From a virus: a stretch of DNA of 33,610 bases. The notes under the pieces are model-generated. The model did no database searches. It worked only from the letters and a program-made list of their open reading frames with translations, and was not told the DNA's origin. The translations under genes were made by a program, and so were the position numbers. The stretch covers positions 1-33,610 of IMG/VR virus record IMGVR_UViG_3300035698_017170; one strand, given 5' to 3'. Shown in pieces: positions 13,655-23,653 of the stretch. Each line of letters opens with the position of its first letter. Within the stretch, counting starts at the first letter, position 1.

Positions 13655-16219
13655 CTAAGTATTAAATGGTAATATATGTATAGCATCATCATCTTTACGC
13701 TTTCTTGCTTTTGATACTAATGATGGATCCATACTATGCAATATAGAATTATAAAAGTGGTTCATTACTGCATTATGAGTTACTAATAATCCTGGCAGGA
13801 CATTACTTCTTGTAAAATGGATAGCTTGTTTAGTAACTCTTTTATGCCATGAAGTTTTATGACCTTTATCACTATAATCAGTTATAGTGGACATTAACTT
13901 AGCCAAGTCATCAACTGAACCAAATACTGGCCCAGCAGCATCTTTAGTTAAACTTTTACCATAATGATCATATTGTCCAGATAATAAACTACCAAACATT
14001 CCTAAACCACCACCTTCAATAAGTGCATCCCAATACGTATCCATACTCTTAGGATTAGGAACCGTTCCATATTTTACTACTGATTGACTTGCGCTAGATA
14101 TATAACCAAAGGCTAAAGCAGCTACCATGTAGTCTACTAATCCACCAACTTGTCCTGATGTCCCAGACTCTTCTTTAACTATTCTTCCAATAGCTCTACG
14201 TGTAACACCTAACCCATAGAACTTAAACTGACCAAAGAACCTAAGTAATTCACCACCAACTGTTCCAGGATTAGTTCCTCTATAAATCATAGCTCGCTCA
14301 GATGCTCCCATTCGCATTTGAGCATGATCTGTTTGATCCATAAAATATGTAGATAATCTCTCCTGCATGCTTCTAGCAGTAGCTTCATGGTCACCTTCAT
14401 TAAGAGTTTCTTTTTTAAGATATGATCTTATACTTTCATCTGTAGATTCTCCAAACATATCAGGAGTTACAAACATTCTACCATCAACATTTTTAGTAGC
14501 ATGCTTGTTGGCTTTCATAAGATTTATTTCATCTTCACCAATTCCATATCCGGACAAAGTATGTACAAGTTTTGGATCCCAATTGCTAAACTTTCTGTCA
14601 AGATTCTTAGCCAAGTTCCTAGCTAACCCTGTAGCATATCCACCACGTAGAGCATTATCAAATGCAACTTGACCATTGGCCTTAAATAAAAGATTCTGAA
14701 ATGAAGCTAATTTTTGAATAGGTGAATCTGCTGCTGAGAATCTAGTAATGAAACTACCAAGTGAATGCTGAGAAGTAATACCTAGTACATCTCCAATAAT
14801 CTTTCTATCTTTAATAGCTATAGGGTTTAAATAGTTTTGGAAAGCCCATGTATACCTATCTATTACACTAACACCATTGCTTCTTAATGATGAAATAGCC
14901 TGGGCATGATCTGACAAAGAAATTAACATTACTGCAGCTAGCTTTGTAATATTCTGCATAGCTCTAATATTAGCTGATATCTTAGCCCCTAAATATGAGT
15001 GAGGTATCTTGTCATAACCCATAACTGTAGCATAATATTTATCAGCACTATTAAGTTTTGCAGCTATCCGAGGGTCATTCTTATGTTTTTTTGCAATGAT
15101 AGCCTTAGCATCTGAAAATGTTTTATCTGGATTTAATCCTAAGTTCTTTAAGTTTATATAGTTAACTGAGTTTTTCTCTAAAGCATGCTCAATTGATTTA
15201 TTGATTGAACCGCTACCATACTTTCTATTATATTCTACAGAGGCTTTACCATCTTTAAAATGAAGAACTCTATTCTGACTTACCTTTCTAGCTAGACCAT
15301 TATGAGAATCATATGTTTTAGATAATTTACCTTTTACAAGTACATCATAAGTATGATTTAAAATGTTGTCTATTTTATCCTCAGTCATTTCTTCAGTATT
15401 ATTTTTTACTATCCCTCTAAAAGTTCTTTCTTTATTAAGACGTTCTGCTATATATTCTTTCCATCTATCTCTGCCTTGAAGATAAAGCTTATCTCTAGCA
15501 TCCTCATATGCATCTCTTAGATTCATTCCAGATTTTCTTGCAATCCCTACAAGCCTAAATCTTTCTGCTACTGAATCCCTAAATGTATCCTTAGGCTTCA
15601 TCATCTTTTCTACACTATGCGACTGGGTAACTCTATGATCTTCTAGCTCCCCTATATTAGCACCATGACTATTTTGTAAATCTACAAGTTCTTTCATTAA
15701 AGGTTTTATAATGTCTGCAATTTTATTTACATTCTCATTAGAAGATTTATTCCCTACTAAGGATTCAGCTAATTCTATCTCATCTGCTGTACCAGGTATC
15801 TTATTATAGAACTTAGTTAGCTCATCACCCATTCCACCATTATCTAAACAAGTAAACTTGGAAAAAGTATGGCCAACCATACCCTTACCCTGAGCATCTA
15901 GTGAAAATCTACGCCCTTCATGCTTACCATATACACCAGTAAGCTTTCCTTTAAGAACTTGATCTGGATTTGCCTTATCAGTTCCACTAGAAAGATTATG
16001 AGTTAGAATTTTTTGACGCCAATTCTGTATCTTCTGATCAGAAACATACTTATCTTGATTCTTTTTAAAGTCATCAGTTAGAGTTTTAAGAAGAGCATCT
16101 TTGTCTTCTCCATCACCCTCTATGATATCTTTTAAGTCATGATATATCTTACTAGCATCAGCACTATTATCAAAAAATTCTTTAGGTATATCTTTTAAAA
16201 AATTAAAGCAATCTGTCAT
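13655..16219 (-). CDS. Internal virion protein, C-terminal part of a T7 gp16-like protein
   Basis: 854 aa. Overlaps the stop of the 619-aa gene by ATGA. Mostly helical and charged; contains a region of hydrophobic helices (ANIRAMQNITKLAAVMLISL near 430-450; YMVAALAFGYISSASQS near 700). In T7-like phages the equivalent position holds gp16, which is ejected into the cell and helps DNA cross the envelope. No lytic transglycosylase motif is seen here. Assignment is from gene order, size and helical pattern. Confidence 0.72.
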   Translation of the reverse strand: MTDCFNFLKDIPKEFFDNSADASKIYHDLKDIIEGDGEDKDALLKTLTDDFKKNQDKYVSDQKIQNWRQKILTHNLSSGTDKANPDQVLKGKLTGVYGKHEGRRFSLDAQGKGMVGHTFSKFTCLDNGGMGDELTKFYNKIPGTADEIELAESLVGNKSSNENVNKIADIIKPLMKELVDLQNSHGANIGELEDHRVTQSHSVEKMMKPKDTFRDSVAERFRLVGIARKSGMNLRDAYEDARDKLYLQGRDRWKEYIAERLNKERTFRGIVKNNTEEMTEDKIDNILNHTYDVLVKGKLSKTYDSHNGLARKVSQNRVLHFKDGKASVEYNRKYGSGSINKSIEHALEKNSVNYINLKNLGLNPDKTFSDAKAIIAKKHKNDPRIAAKLNSADKYYATVMGYDKIPHSYLGAKISANIRAMQNITKLAAVMLISLSDHAQAISSLRSNGVSVIDRYTWAFQNYLNPIAIKDRKIIGDVLGITSQHSLGSFITRFSAADSPIQKLASFQNLLFKANGQVAFDNALRGGYATGLARNLAKNLDRKFSNWDPKLVHTLSGYGIGEDEINLMKANKHATKNVDGRMFVTPDMFGESTDESIRSYLKKETLNEGDHEATARSMQERLSTYFMDQTDHAQMRMGASERAMIYRGTNPGTVGGELLRFFGQFKFYGLGVTRRAIGRIVKEESGTSGQVGGLVDYMVAALAFGYISSASQSVVKYGTVPNPKSMDTYWDALIEGGGLGMFGSLLSGQYDHYGKSLTKDAAGPVFGSVDDLAKLMSTITDYSDKGHKTSWHKRVTKQAIHFTRSNVLPGLLVTHNAVMNHFYNSILHSMDPSLVSKARKRKDDDAIHILPFNT

Positions 16220-18075
16220 TTAATGCCTCCAAATACACATTGAATAGTATCTCTAAGAGCATCTTTAAACTTATTGTTTGTATCATCTAACTTACTATTT
16301 TGCTCTTCAACTTCATCAATTACTTCTGGCTCTATTTCACCATTATCTACCATATCTTTTAATCTATTATGCTGGTAAGCCTCATTATTTGATGGTATCT
16401 CTGCATCTCTAATTAGATCTTTAGACAAGTCACCACGCCCTTCATTGAGACCAATAGCACGCTGACCATTCTTACCAGCCCAGTGTATTGCATTGGCATC
16501 TTCAGCCGTTACTGCTTTAAGGCTAGTTATATTCTTCTGCGCAAATAAACTATCACGCATATTTTCTAGATTGTTTTTCTTTAATGCCAACTGAGTAATC
16601 TTTTTCCCAGACTGCCTTGTCTTAGATAGAACCTTTTTCCTATTATTCAGAACCTTAATATTTTCTTCAGACTCTACTCTATTCTTAAGCATAGCTACAA
16701 GAGCTGCTTTTCTAGACAGTCCTAATGAGCTTTTGATAACTTGTGTTTTTTCATTTTTCTCTGGATCTATTTTGCTCTTAGCTAACTCTTTATTAACTTC
16801 CTCTATATCATTAACATTTTTTTCTATATGCTGATTAATCATTTCACTTTCATGATCAGGATTTTCATATAAAGATGTTATTAATTTTTTATGATCTTCA
16901 GAAATTCCAATAGGATTAGCTGATAATGCATCTAGAATTTCATTAAAATGAGGCATCTTCTGCATTTCTCTTAATGACTTTTGCTCTATATTTGAAGTCT
17001 CAATAGGCAAGCGTACTAATATATCCTTCGCTCTACTAATCATAGATACTGTAGAGTCTTCGCTTGGATAATCTTCTGGTAAAGATTCTATTTTTTTTGA
17101 TACTTGGTCTATTTCATCCTGTAATGCATCATGATAAGAAGAAATAGTATTAGGATCAATAGAATCAAACTTAACATCATCTAACTGTGGCTTAGTAGAT
17201 ATGCCTAAATCTTCACCCCAAGGGTAAGTTCTATGAGTTTTAGGAGTAGTAACATACTCTCCTTTTCCGCCATAGTTAGCTGCTTCACCCATAGTATAGT
17301 TGGAATTAGTATGTAATGTATGCTGTATAATAGATGATGTGTCAGGATAATTACCATTTTTCATTTGAGATGATGCAGTCACTCTATTATGATCAACTCC
17401 ATTAACTCTATTAGAAAGTGAGTCAGAGATATGACCAGCAATTGAATGTATAGCCCCACCAAATATAGATGCAACACCTAGACCTTCAGAAAGATCTAAA
17501 TCAGGATTCATGCCAATAGATTTATTATAATCATAAGTTGAAATATTAGACGCTGTTTGAATTCCAGCACCCTCAACTGAGCCAGCAATACCACGAGATA
17601 CTGCCATACCTACTCTAGAAAGATTATAACTTGTTTTAGCAACATTAACACCAGCCTCTACTAAAGCACCAGTACCAACTGTAGCTGCATCTACTATAGG
17701 TTGAGTTATTATACCAGCTACAATTCCTGTTCCTAAATAACCCATGCTAGCAAGTGTACCACCTGGAGCATTTGCCATCATTTCATCATGATGAACTTTG
17801 CTATCGTGCAAATCAATATCATAATCTAGTCTATTTTTATACACACCATTTGGATATTTTCCCTTAAAGTTATCAGGAATTTCTGAAGATGAAATAAACT
17901 TGCCAGACTTTGGAAAACTAGCACCCCATATATGGTGAAGTAATGTACCTGTTATTCCATCATTAGCCGTTTCAGCAGATAAATTACCTAGAGCTGTTGT
18001 ATAAGGAATAGTATTACCTTGAGGAGTAAACTGTTGCTTTTGCTCATCAGCACCTTGTCCAATGATTGGCTCCAT
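16216..18075 (-). CDS. Internal virion protein, N-terminal part of a T7 gp16-like protein
   Basis: 619 aa. The first 110 residues are soluble; residues about 110-230 hold glycine/alanine-rich hydrophobic helices (GYLGTGIVAGIITQPIVDAATV, GVASIFGGAIHSIAGHI) typical of an ejected channel-forming protein. The rest is charged and coiled-coil-like (ENIKVLNNRKKVLSK). Placed between gp15-like and the 854-aa gene. The two together (1473 aa) would cover one gp16-size protein (1318 aa in T7), so the gp16 function seems split in two. Confidence 0.7.
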   Translation of the reverse strand: MEPIIGQGADEQKQQFTPQGNTIPYTTALGNLSAETANDGITGTLLHHIWGASFPKSGKFISSSEIPDNFKGKYPNGVYKNRLDYDIDLHDSKVHHDEMMANAPGGTLASMGYLGTGIVAGIITQPIVDAATVGTGALVEAGVNVAKTSYNLSRVGMAVSRGIAGSVEGAGIQTASNISTYDYNKSIGMNPDLDLSEGLGVASIFGGAIHSIAGHISDSLSNRVNGVDHNRVTASSQMKNGNYPDTSSIIQHTLHTNSNYTMGEAANYGGKGEYVTTPKTHRTYPWGEDLGISTKPQLDDVKFDSIDPNTISSYHDALQDEIDQVSKKIESLPEDYPSEDSTVSMISRAKDILVRLPIETSNIEQKSLREMQKMPHFNEILDALSANPIGISEDHKKLITSLYENPDHESEMINQHIEKNVNDIEEVNKELAKSKIDPEKNEKTQVIKSSLGLSRKAALVAMLKNRVESEENIKVLNNRKKVLSKTRQSGKKITQLALKKNNLENMRDSLFAQKNITSLKAVTAEDANAIHWAGKNGQRAIGLNEGRGDLSKDLIRDAEIPSNNEAYQHNRLKDMVDNGEIEPEVIDEVEEQNSKLDDTNNKFKDALRDTIQCVFGGIK

Positions 18076-18076
18076 C

Positions 18077-20401
18077 CTAACCTCCAGCTTGACTTAAACC
18101 AGACATAATCTGATCAATCTTATGGAAAGATGCCATAGCTTTTTGTTGCTCAGGATTAGGGTTTGTAAATTCTGAATACTGTATCTTAAATGCATGACCT
18201 TTAGAATCTTTAATAAAGTTACCATTGTAGTCTTTAATCTCTAAAGTTGTTCCACCAACATTAATAACATAAGAACTATCTTGTATTCTATCCTTATAGT
18301 CACTATCTCTTCTAGATGGATCTATAATAGAACTCTCTATATTACTAGGTATAGTAAGATCACTACTAGCAAGTTTCCTAATCTCATACTGTATAACAGA
18401 GTGTGCTTTTTCAACATCTATTGGCTTGCCATCTAAGTCTGTATGTGGAAGAACAAATGACTTCCCATTAATACTATCCATATTTAGATGCTTACCTAGC
18501 AATGTATCAGAAGCATTTTGTGTGGCAGTATCAATATCCTCATTTTTAGTTGCCATTCTATACGCAGAATAATTAGTTATGGCATCTGAGTATGGCTGTA
18601 GTGAATCACTAGTTGATCCTTGAGAGATATATGCACCAAAAATATCAGAAGATTTATCATTAACTGCAGCTCTAATATCTTTCTCTGATGAACTATCAAC
18701 TGATTTCATCCAATGATTAGTAGGTTGAGCAAATGATTGAGATACATCATCAGCATCTTTCATAGTATCTGGATTTCTTACAACTGATGCAAACATATAT
18801 GGATTAGGAGACTGATCTCCTGACTCTCTTTGCATCTGACGTAATGATAATGATACTGCCTTAGGGTCATTACCAACTAACTTAGGAAGATCATTAGCTA
18901 TAAAGTTGTATTTTTCTGGAGCTGACATATTCTTAAATCGCATATGACTTGCAAGAGCCACATCTTTAGGCATTGTTTCAAGCTCATCATCTGTATATTC
19001 CATACTTCTTTGTACATCTAAAGCTGCATTAGTTCTAGCTAATGGTATATCCTTAATAGCAAAAGAGTTTTTCTTAATATCTGCCCATTTTTGTTCTAGA
19101 GCAGGGTTAGAGCTCAAAAATGAATAAGGATATTTTCTTTGCTTCATTATATCATTAGCAATAAGCATGCCTTTTGAACTAACAGACTTATAAATTGCTG
19201 CATGTTCAGGATCAGTCCAATCTAGATTGCTACTTGCATCATCAATTTGTGCTTTAATAATTAATGCTTGAGACTTAGTAGCATTTTTTAAGGCAACATT
19301 TCTTTGTCCAACTAAAGCAGAAGCAACTACTTCATGTGAATATGCATCTGCATCAGGCTGAGTCATTCTAGACATATTAGTATTTACTTGCTGAGCATTA
19401 AATGTACCAGTATGTATCCCCTGATCAATAGGAGATTGGTTTTGTCTCTTTATCTCTGCCATATCTGCATGGGCTTTTGTATTCATTACATGTACTTGAG
19501 ACTCAAGTGTATTGACTGCCCTATGCATCTGAATTGGATCTTGAAAGGTATTCTGTATATTAGGATCATTTTTAAATTGTTGAACAATACTATTTGCATG
19601 TTCTAGATTAGATTTATGATTAGCTTCTAATGAAAAAGGAGACTGAAAGTTATTTAATGATCTATTTATTTCACCAGAGTATAATCCAATCTGGAGATGT
19701 TGTTCAGTTGCAAGCTTCATCCTAGCACCTTCTTTAGGACTCCAATGACCAAACTTAACATTGCTTTCTATATTCTGAACTAACTGACCATACTTACTAA
19801 CAGCTTGCTGTCTATCACCATTATATGCATTTTTATATATATCCCCAGACATTACATTAGCAGAATCATAACCTGCCATAGATGCTTCATTCTGATATTG
19901 ACTATAAAGTTTCTTGTGCATACTAGACTGTATATCAGTCATCTTTGATGTCCACAAATTCTGAGCATACTGCCTATTCTCTTTGGGAACAGAAGACATC
20001 AAAGAATTAAGATATGTAGCACCCTGTGCATTAAAATTGACAATGGATTCTTGAGAAAGTGGTAGTGGATTACCATTACTATCTGTAGTTATTCTTTGAT
20101 GTACTGCATTTGTCTGCTGTATTATATCAGCACCAATCTGCTGTTTATTAGAAGCAATACCTGCCTCATTATATACCTTTGCTGCCTCACCAAAACTTGG
20201 AACAGACTTAAAGTTAGGATTCATTCCAGCAACAGAGCCATCAAGTTGAGACTGCTTATCTGCTAATTGCTGAGCAAGAGGTCTAGTTGTCTGCTCAATA
20301 TCACTAGCTATACTTTTATACCCTTCATATATTGGAGAACTATCAATTAAAGGACCAGGCGTTACCTGAGAATTAGGAACATATTCTGCTAGTTGAGGCA
20401 T
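18077..20401 (-). CDS. T7 gp15-like internal virion protein
   Basis: 774 aa, close to T7 gp15 (747). Rich in Gln/Asn/Ser with long helical repeats and few hydrophobic stretches, as expected for the tubular part of the ejectosome. Starts MPQLAEYVPNSQVTPGP. The stop-start overlap with the 197-aa gene is TAATG. No enzymatic motif. Assignment is from order and length. Confidence 0.75.
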   Translation of the reverse strand: MPQLAEYVPNSQVTPGPLIDSSPIYEGYKSIASDIEQTTRPLAQQLADKQSQLDGSVAGMNPNFKSVPSFGEAAKVYNEAGIASNKQQIGADIIQQTNAVHQRITTDSNGNPLPLSQESIVNFNAQGATYLNSLMSSVPKENRQYAQNLWTSKMTDIQSSMHKKLYSQYQNEASMAGYDSANVMSGDIYKNAYNGDRQQAVSKYGQLVQNIESNVKFGHWSPKEGARMKLATEQHLQIGLYSGEINRSLNNFQSPFSLEANHKSNLEHANSIVQQFKNDPNIQNTFQDPIQMHRAVNTLESQVHVMNTKAHADMAEIKRQNQSPIDQGIHTGTFNAQQVNTNMSRMTQPDADAYSHEVVASALVGQRNVALKNATKSQALIIKAQIDDASSNLDWTDPEHAAIYKSVSSKGMLIANDIMKQRKYPYSFLSSNPALEQKWADIKKNSFAIKDIPLARTNAALDVQRSMEYTDDELETMPKDVALASHMRFKNMSAPEKYNFIANDLPKLVGNDPKAVSLSLRQMQRESGDQSPNPYMFASVVRNPDTMKDADDVSQSFAQPTNHWMKSVDSSSEKDIRAAVNDKSSDIFGAYISQGSTSDSLQPYSDAITNYSAYRMATKNEDIDTATQNASDTLLGKHLNMDSINGKSFVLPHTDLDGKPIDVEKAHSVIQYEIRKLASSDLTIPSNIESSIIDPSRRDSDYKDRIQDSSYVINVGGTTLEIKDYNGNFIKDSKGHAFKIQYSEFTNPNPEQQKAMASFHKIDQIMSGLSQAGG

Positions 20402-20994
20402 TAAAACTCCCCTAAAGGTGGAAATAGTGGCTGCTGACGAAAAGGAGACATAGCATTATTAACCTGACTACCTATCCCCGGCACCTCTGCCATTTCATTC
20501 TTTTGTAACTGCTGTCCAATTTCAGATGAAGCATTCGAACTACTAGCTGCTGAAAATAATTTATTGCCAAATAGACCTGTAACATCACTAGCAGCACCAA
20601 GTAATCCACGAGCTAAACCCATATTACCTGCTGACTGAGCATTAGAAATCTGCTGGTTAATTGCTTGCTCTTGATAAGATGATGATAATAAATCAGCATT
20701 CCTATCTTCTTCAAACTTATCCATAGTATCTTTTGAAACAGCATTAAAAGAAGCAGAGCTTAAATCATAACCACTAGCAGCACCAACAACCATCTGCTGG
20801 CCCATTGTTTGGTTAACTTTCCTAAGATGATCGATTTGCTTAGATCTAGTCTGGCTTTCAACTTCCTTCATCTGCTGGTTTAATGCTTGTGTCCTAGCTG
20901 AAGCTGCCTGTTCACTAGCTATGCCTCCAACTATTGCTGATCCAGCACTAGTAAAAGCAGTAATTCCTAGTAGGACTGCTGAAGAAATTCCCAT
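20401..20994 (-). CDS. T7 gp14-like internal virion protein
   Basis: 197 aa, the length of T7 gp14 (196). N-terminal hydrophobic segment (SAVLLGITAFTSAGSAIVGGIASEQAA), then Gln-rich helices with regular Ala (ASARTQALNQQMKEVES, EQAINQQISNAQ). gp14-type proteins form the outer-membrane pore of the DNA ejection channel. Starts immediately after the tail tubular protein B stop. Confidence 0.82.
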   Translation of the reverse strand: MGISSAVLLGITAFTSAGSAIVGGIASEQAASARTQALNQQMKEVESQTRSKQIDHLRKVNQTMGQQMVVGAASGYDLSSASFNAVSKDTMDKFEEDRNADLLSSSYQEQAINQQISNAQSAGNMGLARGLLGAASDVTGLFGNKLFSAASSSNASSEIGQQLQKNEMAEVPGIGSQVNNAMSPFRQQPLFPPLGEF

Positions 20995-22998
20995 TTAGAA
21001 CCCCACTTCAAACCCAAGACCAGTTATTAAAAATGGCAATGGATCTTTTTGTGTTATGTCATATGTGATTTGTGAGCCCCATTCATCTAATCTTGTTTCG
21101 TATATACCACTTTTTGGTGAAGTGGGAGTATCTAAAATTTGATTATTCCATACCATCTCAGGTATTGGAGTTCCATCTACATAGATACCTAAAGATTCAT
21201 AGTATGTAATCCATGTTCTAACAATGCTCTTAGGCAAATACTTAGTATGAGAACCAAGAATATTTATAGGTAATGGTGTTAATTGTACATCATAATTTAT
21301 ACCAATGCTAACATTAGTAGATGCTCTTTCGATTGTTATTTGACCATTATTCACAATATGGTCATCAAGAATGTAACCGTCAGCTACAACCCTAACTCTC
21401 TCACCTTCTAAATAGGAAAGATTATCAATAACCTTACCAGTATTAGGCAAAACTTGTACAAGTGAGCAATCTGTTTTAACGCTATATGATAGTTGCTCAA
21501 TAAAAGATTTGATAACTCCACCAATGTTTCTTTCTACTATTGTGTAAATTATATCATTCAAAGCTACAATATCTTTATACAAACCATGACTTGGTATCAT
21601 ATTAGAAAGATTTGTTAGATCAGAACCAGTTCCACATAGAGACCATCCTAAAACATTTTGTTGAGCTAAAGACTGTAGAACTGCCATAGTCCCATCTGAG
21701 TTAACTAGGAATAAATAATCAGCATCATCAATAGTATCACCACCTAAAACTGCTGCTGCAATAGGATCTCTAATTAAATGAGATGACATTAAGCTTTGAT
21801 TAATAGAAGTATATGTAGCACTTTGAGGATTAAATACATGCCTCATTACTGCCTTTCCACCATTCTGAACATAATATACTTCATTATCTAAAGTCTGTGG
21901 TGGGCATTTAGCTGATGCACCTTTATCAGTCTGTAATGAAAAAGATGAATTAGCAGAATCTACTAATGAACTAGTTGTACTAAATGTATCCTGGCTACCA
22001 AATATCTGAACAGACTGATTACTCATTATCCATTCTATTTTATTATGGTTTTGACCTGGCAATGTGTACATTAAAGCTGCATCTAAATCAGAACCATCTA
22101 AAATATTAAAGTTAAGTGGGACATTTACCTTAGACATGGCTATTACATTCGGTGTATCACTCCCACCACCAAAACATAATCTTGATTGAGAAGTCCCAAC
22201 TGATGATGGGAATCCTCTAGCTGCACTATATGCAACCTCTGCTAAATAACATGTACTTCCCTTTAACCCATTGGGTGGGTGGCCAGTAGCACTAGAATTA
22301 AACTCATTAATGATATCTACTTTTACCGATGTATCACTGGTTAATGATACTATCCTAGCTAATCCTGGAGCTCCATTAGAATTGTTTGAATTGCCTATAG
22401 ATAAAAATAAACCACCAACATGTGCAGAAGTAAATATACTTCCATTAGAAGTAAGAATCCTATTATTCCCAACTGAAACTGTATTTAAAGTAAATATTTT
22501 ATTAAAATAATCATTATTAAAAGCATGAACTGGTGCATTTTGAAATACAATTGGAGCAAATGTCCATGTTAAACCATCAGTACTTCTAGTTAGCTGATGA
22601 GGCATATAGTCTTCATATGTAGAATATAGTGTCTGTCCAACTTGAGATGTTTGAATTAATCTTACTTGTGCTGCTAGGTAAGGAGTAACTAAGGTTGCTT
22701 GCTTATTCAATGATCCATTTATGTCCTGAAAAACTTCAAGAGATAGATTGCTCCATACTAAAAGATATGAAGTATTAGTATTATAGATATAAGTATCTAT
22801 CTTCGTCTCACTAGCATCTGATGATAGAATATGCTTATATATTGATCCATGACGTCTTTGTAAACCGCCCTGAGGCCTAACATACAGATTTCTAACATAC
22901 TTAGCTGACTTATAGTACTGATCTAAATCTACATTAAATACCCTTGGATCTAACTCTCCATGACTAAAGTTATTCTGTACAGCATTTACATTTGTCAT
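20995..22998 (-). CDS. Tail tubular protein B (T7 gp12-like nozzle)
   Basis: 667 aa. The N-terminus NFSHGELDPRV...YVRNLYVRPQGGLQRRHGS is the signature of T7 gp12/nozzle proteins (NxxxGExSPxxxxRxDLxxYxxxxxxxxNxxxxxxGGxxxRPG). The rest is beta-rich. It caps the tail and carries the fibres. Overlaps the gp11-like gene by ATGA. Confidence 0.92.
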   Translation of the reverse strand: MTNVNAVQNNFSHGELDPRVFNVDLDQYYKSAKYVRNLYVRPQGGLQRRHGSIYKHILSSDASETKIDTYIYNTNTSYLLVWSNLSLEVFQDINGSLNKQATLVTPYLAAQVRLIQTSQVGQTLYSTYEDYMPHQLTRSTDGLTWTFAPIVFQNAPVHAFNNDYFNKIFTLNTVSVGNNRILTSNGSIFTSAHVGGLFLSIGNSNNSNGAPGLARIVSLTSDTSVKVDIINEFNSSATGHPPNGLKGSTCYLAEVAYSAARGFPSSVGTSQSRLCFGGGSDTPNVIAMSKVNVPLNFNILDGSDLDAALMYTLPGQNHNKIEWIMSNQSVQIFGSQDTFSTTSSLVDSANSSFSLQTDKGASAKCPPQTLDNEVYYVQNGGKAVMRHVFNPQSATYTSINQSLMSSHLIRDPIAAAVLGGDTIDDADYLFLVNSDGTMAVLQSLAQQNVLGWSLCGTGSDLTNLSNMIPSHGLYKDIVALNDIIYTIVERNIGGVIKSFIEQLSYSVKTDCSLVQVLPNTGKVIDNLSYLEGERVRVVADGYILDDHIVNNGQITIERASTNVSIGINYDVQLTPLPINILGSHTKYLPKSIVRTWITYYESLGIYVDGTPIPEMVWNNQILDTPTSPKSGIYETRLDEWGSQITYDITQKDPLPFLITGLGFEVGF

Positions 22999-23600
22999 TC
23001 ATTTAATCCAAATAATGATCCTAGTCCATAATGAGCACTAACAACTAAATTGCTTTTTAGTAGTTGGGAAGTTTGACTTTGATAGTCATGAGTTATAGCT
23101 TCACGTAACTTAAGATCTGCTGATTGAGCCCATAGCTGAGCTATAGAAGGATTATTAGTAATCTTCATTGCAAATAGAGATGCAAGTTTCTCTATAAGAT
23201 AAGGTATGAAATATGCTGGTAGTATCCCCTCTGATACTTTATGAGTATAAAATAAAGTAGGCGGGCTATTAGCATCTGTATTATTAAAGTTAGAATATAA
23301 TGTAGTTCCTATAATCTCATATTTTCTATTAGGCTGCATATGGGATATTAATAAGTAATCAGAAGGTAGAGCATATGCATATTGCCAACCATCTATCTTT
23401 GTAGCACCAAGAATTTTGTTTAAGACTGTAGTCTTAATAGCAAATCTCCATACTCTTTCAGCTAAAATAGATTCATAAAAGACATCATATAGTATTTCTG
23501 AATTTCTAAAACTTGTAGAGGCATCCTCACCAGATGTAACTGATGCTTTATCACCAAGGAGAAGTAATGCAGCATTTATCAATTGTAGCTTTGATGACAT
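22995..23600 (-). CDS. Tail tubular protein A (T7 gp11-like adaptor)
   Basis: 201 aa (T7 gp11 is 196). Typical start KLQLINAALLLLGDKASVTS...EDASTSFRNSEILYDVFYESILAERVWRFA, and mid-section YALPSDYLLI. Forms the ring between portal and nozzle. It is the first gene after a hairpin that separates head from tail genes. Confidence 0.93.
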   Translation of the reverse strand: MSSKLQLINAALLLLGDKASVTSGEDASTSFRNSEILYDVFYESILAERVWRFAIKTTVLNKILGATKIDGWQYAYALPSDYLLISHMQPNRKYEIIGTTLYSNFNNTDANSPPTLFYTHKVSEGILPAYFIPYLIEKLASLFAMKITNNPSIAQLWAQSADLKLREAITHDYQSQTSQLLKSNLVVSAHYGLGSLFGLNE

Positions 23601-23617
23601 TGCTATTCCTTAAAGTA

Positions 23618-23643
23618 AGAAGGATAGCAATTTCTATCCTTCT
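23618..23643 (-). terminator. Hairpin between head-fibre and tail genes
   Basis: AGAAGGATAG (23618-23627) and CTATCCTTCT (23634-23643), a perfect 10-bp stem with a 6-nt loop. On the minus strand it is followed by TACTTTAAGG, so it is a weak terminator at best. It lies where T7 has its late terminator (after the capsid genes); it may lower tail-gene expression relative to capsid. Confidence 0.55.
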
Positions 23644-23653
23644 ATATTAGATA

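Noticed and set aside
14367-14672. Plus-strand 101-codon frame inside the gp16-like gene
   Set aside because: Antisense to a long conserved gene, no ribosome site, composition is that of a reversed helical protein.
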